A stretch of DNA of 16,866 nt. It comes from JAGVWT01 sp964538405. GTDB taxonomy: Archaea; Nanobdellota; Nanobdellia; Pacearchaeales; GW2011-AR1. The notes below the pieces were generated by a model. It saw only the letters and a program-made list of their open reading frames with translations, did no database searches and was not told where the DNA came from. A program made the translations under genes and the position numbers. The DNA lies in assembly GCA_964538405.1 (NCBI GenBank), contig CAZIET010000008.1, positions 1 to 16,866 of the forward strand, given 5' to 3'. Numbering within the stretch: position 1 is the first letter of the stretch; every line of letters starts with the position of its first letter. Shown one piece after another: positions 14,601 to 16,866 of the stretch.

Positions 14601-15612
14601 AAAGAGACTTTATTCTAAAGAAGTTGGAACTCAAGAAGGAACACCTGTACAAAGAGTTGGGATAAAATCCGTTGTCCTTGGCACGATGGCTGATTCATTA
14701 AACAAACAGTTTTTAACCCTTCAAACCACTTCAGCTGATTGCGAAAGAATATATTACAAAATATTTGAGGATAATCTGGGAGCTTGGAATGTCCCTATCC
14801 TCGGAACCGGAAATAGAGAAGTATTTTCTTCCATTGGGAGCTATCTTGTTGATGAAAGTGAAAATGGAAATGGTTTTGCAGACAATATAGAAATTTTGTT
14901 TGCCGATTCGCCAGAAGAAGGTTATTTTGTTGACGGAAAAGAATATTTTGTCCTGGCCTATTGTAATGACCTCAAATCAAAACCGGAAAAATCGGATAAT
15001 ATAAAGATAAACAATTTGAACAAGGTGCCTCCGACTCCAAGAACAGAGGATGTAACATTGGAATTGAAAAATAACAGGGATTCGGCAAGATTGAGGAATG
15101 CGGTTCAGAATGGAATTACAGAAGGAGTTTTGGCAGACAGTTGTAGCAGATATTTAACAGTTGCTCTTAATGTCGTTTCCAGCGTGAATACTGCATCAGT
15201 TCCTGACCCTCTTTTACTTGTTTCAATCATGATGCAGGAAAGCAGTTGCAACGCCGGAGCTGTTGGAAGTCCTGCCGATAATCCTTCATATGGTTTGATG
15301 CAAATTACAGAAGCAACGTTTAAGACTCATTGCGAGAATAAGCCGAATATTGCAACAGACTTTAATAGCATAAAAGGAGAGGAAGGGGAAAAAATAAGAA
15401 ACAATATTGCATGCGGAGCAAAGATCTTGAGAGATAAATACAACAGTTATAAGAATGGAAAAGAATATAATTGCAACCCCAATGGAAAGGTAAAATATTT
15501 TGAATGGGCTGCAGCACTAAGGGGATACAATGGATGGAATGTTGATTGCACTGTAGGAAACAACGAATATGTTGAAGAAGTAGTGGAGATATACAATTCT
15601 CTTGCAAAATAA
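8623..15612 (+). CDS. Giant secreted protein with matrixin-like protease and SLT transglycosylase domains
   Basis: A 2329-residue protein with a Sec-type signal peptide (hydrophobic about 8-28, possible cleavage after Ala35 in SSSNA). Visible parts, in order: a long N-terminal region; a TPR-like helical stretch (about 511-584); a four-Cys EGF-like patch (Cys698, 714, 716, 729, with CKCPTGF); a coiled-coil-prone segment (about 824-855); a cysteine-rich core (about 1288-1395: Cys1288, 1297, 1304, 1309, 1314 and others); and a beta-rich region (about 1510-1620). A matrixin-like zinc protease domain (about 1830-2000) carries HEILHTLGFRH, with His1954, Glu1955, His1958 and His1964. An Ig-like region spans about 2012-2140. 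The C-terminal lysozyme-like SLT domain (about 2172-2329) has Glu2206 in MMQESSCN, then YGLMQIT (2223-2229) and ALRGYNGW (Tyr2302). It likely acts outside the cell on protein and glycan; the target is unknown. Confidence 0.9.
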   Translation: MKISNKLFGTMILMAIIFLGFTSFILSATYSSSNAQIVSPGASSFDYLSKQGITGIGGFDANKCKPGQDFLVQIAPFGCTPAVVRSDLLEEQNVPVFCKLAATQVNPLIKVEAIDFISFKGQYPSEVSGVGFHPARAALKNSRTTLLNSPILENIGYAVIVLRQNPNESSMPEVVRGNLTASIRYDIENAFGIGQAVYYLPYLTEDEWEDKYKRYGFWNGKGYLKADDIEARSAVISVYSDVNHKIGTFPLNQGQLSNNVYLPGFYCQAGMRLKLDAVEAPDTRVKLNINGDIVEVPQGGKFLNNACTVRSISKQGINQKAQIQCLTDEGSKRFDLRITPKVDVAIHQEGKNDEIKTVTVGDRLYNSPDNMKAIYLAYVGTGNAGSALISQTGSGKNQDLFAILLAKDQINDRLSESELDSISNAVKRHEASKTGYRLFDFLINSYKIYASGAEGGYRYFFEGQHFAVITFEDKTSFYGGGFLSFFSDIKITLKGSSAPQNNENVFVNNPDLKENYEKAMADYRDIINKYSNEKESDNSQQTFGEQALVNSIVLANNLGQQRNVSELCDELEQKYPDVPYLCSEELKRSSVDLSSNSVSINGNIKQISIEGIYEPSAEEYSAEIAVRDPSGKVNTYQLVKNQLVYLDEIPGGSVKNTLIPTMKERCTLYGTAGIDYELCLDGAMPLPELPSPNSLPNCDITGLQAGPQIPGVNCKCPTGFIADENTRGCKPYSGKSVSYIQLVSLEEGYALFNVNLQGNSYSRARLDLDASNAFRSQYLVSLEKINLKKQARVSVLPNVQNAGTEANFSFAIGIEKRNIQLSPEKINEKIENLNESINKWEEKSEDLGEVVKGFNGMCLATGTYFTAKNFMQNLDGKSIARQEVMRSDGGWMDVCAEEIKTTKETMDKCLYDHTKEIDQDVEVVSKIIEDQNKKENRITEENIGQRLETIKLGLTDQSDDISQALTPQGYNDGKVSLSQARDIERLQTVLKTPGLSPQFKAAAEKELGLILTDISENSQFYSSRNTLVNELGIQAEQVQHLEVGKDVKQFPYKGLTYANVKNKIPGVAGGSDNTPISIIQTSDGEKYAIILDNEVGTNKYHIKRDAGNQLIYDFNGRLVPSNELPNEVKKVYFQKYDEVSCKNTFIKPEVRYFEREPYKGSPSIVPFNTKDGWYASMSQTIGGFGNIRAYDDSGRVASFYLCNVGPNGKAEPRSGDDICTAFNPGTNRIYGQHPCLEQTETNRKVSEAVKAIDDASRQYKSGVRGKIRILNEYIDVGSPAVDVPDFACQDFMSPKECRMLFNACDPVVCPSSRCNLGGNYYVSDVVQSGIIGSTVMCLPNYKEVAVPVCLTGIKAGLDNYVSVQKNYRDCLQENLATGKTVGICDQIHSIYMCELFWSNAQPFSQVVIPKLFEYLKGERGTRGGGEYLGVQSAWQNAQDSYKYLANYYGPGGNVFTAFKTKATESVGSAFCKTFVSMQYPTELGIDSILEPESPAQFTAWFSEHSFTTATVPPVSQYKVFYHVFAGNNEGSYYSVYLKAPVGTSFYQTNPTYTVASGYISAGDYASETKDFTASTGYRELCVRVNAQEECGFQKVTTDFALNYGTDVYLKEQAGKTNIKSESECVSGSPSFSALANINLQTGVDKALTPEIYNQNIIRVCSTENPAKRSDPLAGTPQGRWQEVGTCDENVGKVKCYLDTKSVKDAIKTINIEDETLNKVQDNVRNQILKEGDYIQDFQALLDRINSFKTPQEKISYISSSGGLVNKVLYNAQKAKLLLIRGTAYDELTKIAAGIIKKAPAKTDIETAKHTDENVKLPPEEKLPPGIEEGILQFYKNMRYKSNKISWEITSAKCSGNQGKDIASAFDRLSRETEGVITFEQKTWTPLSKADISVNCEQYPQPNENGDELKLYGLAEFGDLKLVDEYTIIENAIANVYIPSATFTYGKCPENVALHEILHTLGFRHSQNTDSVLYSQAIKCKENPIIDPEIIDEIKRLYSKEVGTQEGTPVQRVGIKSVVLGTMADSLNKQFLTLQTTSADCERIYYKIFEDNLGAWNVPILGTGNREVFSSIGSYLVDESENGNGFADNIEILFADSPEEGYFVDGKEYFVLAYCNDLKSKPEKSDNIKINNLNKVPPTPRTEDVTLELKNNRDSARLRNAVQNGITEGVLADSCSRYLTVALNVVSSVNTASVPDPLLLVSIMMQESSCNAGAVGSPADNPSYGLMQITEATFKTHCENKPNIATDFNSIKGEEGEKIRNNIACGAKILRDKYNSYKNGKEYNCNPNGKVKYFEWAAALRGYNGWNVDCTVGNNEYVEEVVEIYNSLAK

Positions 15613-15617
15613 TCTGA

Positions 15618-15730
15618 TGCGGGAGAAAGGATTCGAACCTTCGTAGGCACTAAGCCACAGGAGTTTTTAGTCGTTCCTTTTACAGAATTTCTCCTAAATC
15701 CTGCCCGTTTGACCGCTCCGGCACTCCCGC
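15618..15730 (-). tRNA. tRNA-Leu (anticodon TAG) with a 29-nt intron
   Basis: On the minus strand the acceptor GCGGGAG pairs with CTCCCGC, with discriminator A. The long variable arm (GGC-TTAGT-GCC) marks a class II tRNA. The T arm is GAAGG-TTCGAAT-CCTTT. The anticodon stem CAGGA pairs with TCCTG only if a 29-nt intron (15664-15692) is removed. The mature loop is then TTTAGGC, with anticodon TAG and the intron after position 37. TTTA (exon) can pair with TAAA (intron 3' end), flanked by 3-nt bulges GGA and AAC. This is the bulge-helix-bulge cut by archaeal splicing endonuclease. The mature length is 84 nt. No CCA is encoded. Confidence 0.9.
15664..15692 (-). other. tRNA-Leu intron at the canonical 37/38 position
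   Basis: The 29-nt insert begins AGAAATTC and ends GACTAAAAA on the minus strand. Its removal restores a 7-nt anticodon loop. The exact cut sites are inferred from the bulge-helix-bulge geometry and could shift by a base. The intron's own outer helix (TTC/GAA) is weak. Confidence 0.75.
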
Positions 15731-15753
15731 ATACGTTTTTGTGTTCAGATTAT

Positions 15754-15763
15754 GTTTTAAAGC
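15754..15763 (-). promoter_or_regulatory. TATA box of tRNA-Leu
   Basis: The minus strand reads GCTTTAAAAC, centred about 28 nt before the tRNA 5' end. It lies in the 68-bp gap after the tfb stop codon. Confidence 0.5.
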
Positions 15764-15798
15764 TTTAGATTTTTACAATCAAAAATCTAACTATAGAA

Positions 15799-16728
15799 TT
15801 AAACCTTGACTTTTAGTTCTTTTTCTTTCTGTTTTATCTTTTCTTCTAATCCCAATTTCTCAATAAGTTCCTTGTAACGGTTTCTGATTGTGACTTCTGT
15901 TATTCCTGCAATGTCCGCAACTTCCCTTTGAGTCTTCTTTTCGTCATTAATCAAAGCAGCAACATACAATGCAGCGGCTGAAATTCCTGCAGGACCTCTT
16001 CCTGAAGTCAATTCGACGTCTTCTGCTTTCTTCAAAATCTTCAATGCATCATTCTGCGTCTTTGGGGATAATTTCAAAACAGAGGAGAATCTCGAAACAT
16101 AGTCTTTTGGAGAACTTTGTTTTACCTTTATTCCAAGCTTCCTTATGATAAACCTGTAAGTTCTTCCGATTTCCTTTCTTTCAACATCCGAAGCAGTTGC
16201 CATTTCATCCAAAGTTCTTGGGATGTTATATGATCTACAAGCGATATACAAACAAGCGGCAATTACACTTTCCATACTTCTACCTCTTACCATTCCCCTT
16301 TGCAATACGTAATTGTAAATCCTGGAAGCCTCATCCCTTACCACGCTTGGAAGGTTCAAATAGAATGCAATAACTCTCAATTCAGCCATAGCCAACCTTA
16401 AATTTCTTTCAATGCTTGTTGAAACCCTTTCCTGCCATTTCTTTAATCTCAAGAATTTTCTAGTTTGCCCGGAATCAAGCTTGTAAATATCGGATATCTC
16501 TCCGACGTTGGTTGTCAAACCTTTGTCGAATTTCTGCATGCTTATTGGAGCTCCGCCCCTACCCTTTTTCTCTGATTTGTCAAACTTGCTTTGAAGATCA
16601 ACACCTGTGTCAACCATCTTTTCCTCGACGACAAGACCGCAGTTATTACAAATAACCTCACCCAGATTTGGGTCGTAGGTAAGGTTTGCGCTTCCGCATT
16701 CAGGACATTTTTTTATAAAAGTAGACAT
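15799..16728 (-). CDS. tfb: Transcription initiation factor IIB (TFB)
   Basis: This general factor binds TBP and the BRE upstream of the TATA box and recruits archaeal RNA polymerase. The 309-residue product has an N-terminal zinc ribbon (Cys8, Cys11, Cys27, Cys30). A B-reader/linker region follows (about 55-105, including GAPISMQKFDKGLTT and LRLKKWQERVS). Two cyclin-like repeats lie at about 110-200 and 210-300. The second repeat holds GRGPAGISAAALYVAAL and a helix-turn-helix, REVADIAGITEVTIRNRYKEL, which in TFB contacts the BRE. Length and order are normal. ATG 16728 is supported by a TATA box 27 nt upstream. Confidence 0.97.
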   Translation of the reverse strand: MSTFIKKCPECGSANLTYDPNLGEVICNNCGLVVEEKMVDTGVDLQSKFDKSEKKGRGGAPISMQKFDKGLTTNVGEISDIYKLDSGQTRKFLRLKKWQERVSTSIERNLRLAMAELRVIAFYLNLPSVVRDEASRIYNYVLQRGMVRGRSMESVIAACLYIACRSYNIPRTLDEMATASDVERKEIGRTYRFIIRKLGIKVKQSSPKDYVSRFSSVLKLSPKTQNDALKILKKAEDVELTSGRGPAGISAAALYVAALINDEKKTQREVADIAGITEVTIRNRYKELIEKLGLEEKIKQKEKELKVKV

Positions 16729-16750
16729 TTTCGAGGAAAATTATAGTAAA

Positions 16751-16760
16751 GTTTATAAAG
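16751..16760 (-). promoter_or_regulatory. TATA box of tfb
   Basis: The minus strand reads CTTTATAAAC, centred about 27 nt before ATG 16728. A second TATA-like element (TTTTATAAAG, 16768-16777) lies just upstream. It could be an alternative promoter or belong to an unrecognised plus-strand transcript. Confidence 0.6.
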
Positions 16761-16825
16761 AAAGTGCTTTTATAAAGCTTTTGGTGTACTAGGCTTTGTG
16801 TAAGAAGTAGTTCTTGTATAAAAAG

Positions 16826-16866
16826 TCATTTATTACCTTCTATATCCATTTTCTTTAACTCAAGGT
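16826..16866 (-). CDS. Possible 3' end of a gene entering from the right edge
   Basis: Only one minus-strand frame stays open from the window edge. It ends at TGA 16826-16828, giving the C-terminal residues LELKKMDIEGNK. The stop lies about 65 bp before the tfb TATA box, a normal spacing for neighbouring genes. Thirteen codons are too few for identification, and chance openness cannot be excluded. Confidence 0.3.
   Translation of the reverse strand, partial: LELKKMDIEGNK

Noticed and set aside
8752..15607. Numerous minus-strand frames of 60-134 residues across the giant gene
   Set aside because: They are low-complexity shadows of a single uninterrupted plus-strand frame, with no promoters, ribosome sites or recognisable domains.
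1..16866. CRISPR array, rRNA or insertion sequence
   Set aside because: No regularly spaced repeats, no rRNA-like sequence and no transposase were seen on reading either strand.

Overview
The window reads as a piece of an archaeal chromosome. It carries archaeal TFB, the SRP receptor FtsY, an archaeal-type cofactor-independent phosphoglycerate mutase, a GINS replication subunit, ribosomal proteins eS1 and eL42, and three tRNA genes without encoded CCA. One of the tRNAs has an archaeal-style anticodon-loop intron. Almost every transcription unit starts with a TATA-like box 24-30 nt before the start codon or the tRNA 5' end. That spacing implies mostly leaderless transcripts. AT-rich DNA, short genes, and a very large secreted protein beside a pilin-like protein suggest a DPANN lineage (Woesearchaeota/Pacearchaeota-like). 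That placement is inference; no rRNA is present.

Layout. Positions 1-434 (minus) hold a gene cut by the window edge, perhaps DUF2937-like. Positions 494-1600 (minus) hold ftsY. Positions 1601-1733 look like a scaffold artefact or haplotype junction. They contain a 98-bp near copy of the apgM promoter and first 17 codons, ten Ns, then a second copy of the first 11 bases of ftsY. An SDR oxidoreductase (1787-2530), apgM (2584-3831), a GINS gene (3875-4423) and a small membrane protein (4456-4782) follow on the plus strand. On the minus strand come tRNA-Thr(TGT), eS1 and eL42. A plus-strand gene (5849-6229) encodes a protein resembling the bacterial RNA polymerase alpha C-terminal domain. Next come tRNA-Val(GAC, minus) and a small membrane protein sharing one perfectly palindromic TATA box.

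The most striking part is 6573-15612, apparently one operon. It has a repeated palindromic operator-like element, a TATA box, and a 45-residue putative ribbon-helix-helix protein. The next gene encodes a 613-residue protein with a class III (type IV pilin-like) signal peptide. The last encodes a 2329-residue secreted protein with a cysteine-rich core, a matrixin-like zinc protease domain, and a C-terminal lysozyme-like SLT transglycosylase domain. Both enzymatic domains keep most catalytic residues. A murein-cleaving domain on a giant exported archaeal protein suggests action on another organism's envelope, such as a bacterial neighbour or host. That is inference.

The right end holds an intron-bearing tRNA-Leu(TAG), tfb, and possibly the last few codons of another minus-strand gene. 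All three tRNA genes lie tail to tail with plus-strand protein genes, separated by only 1-5 bp.
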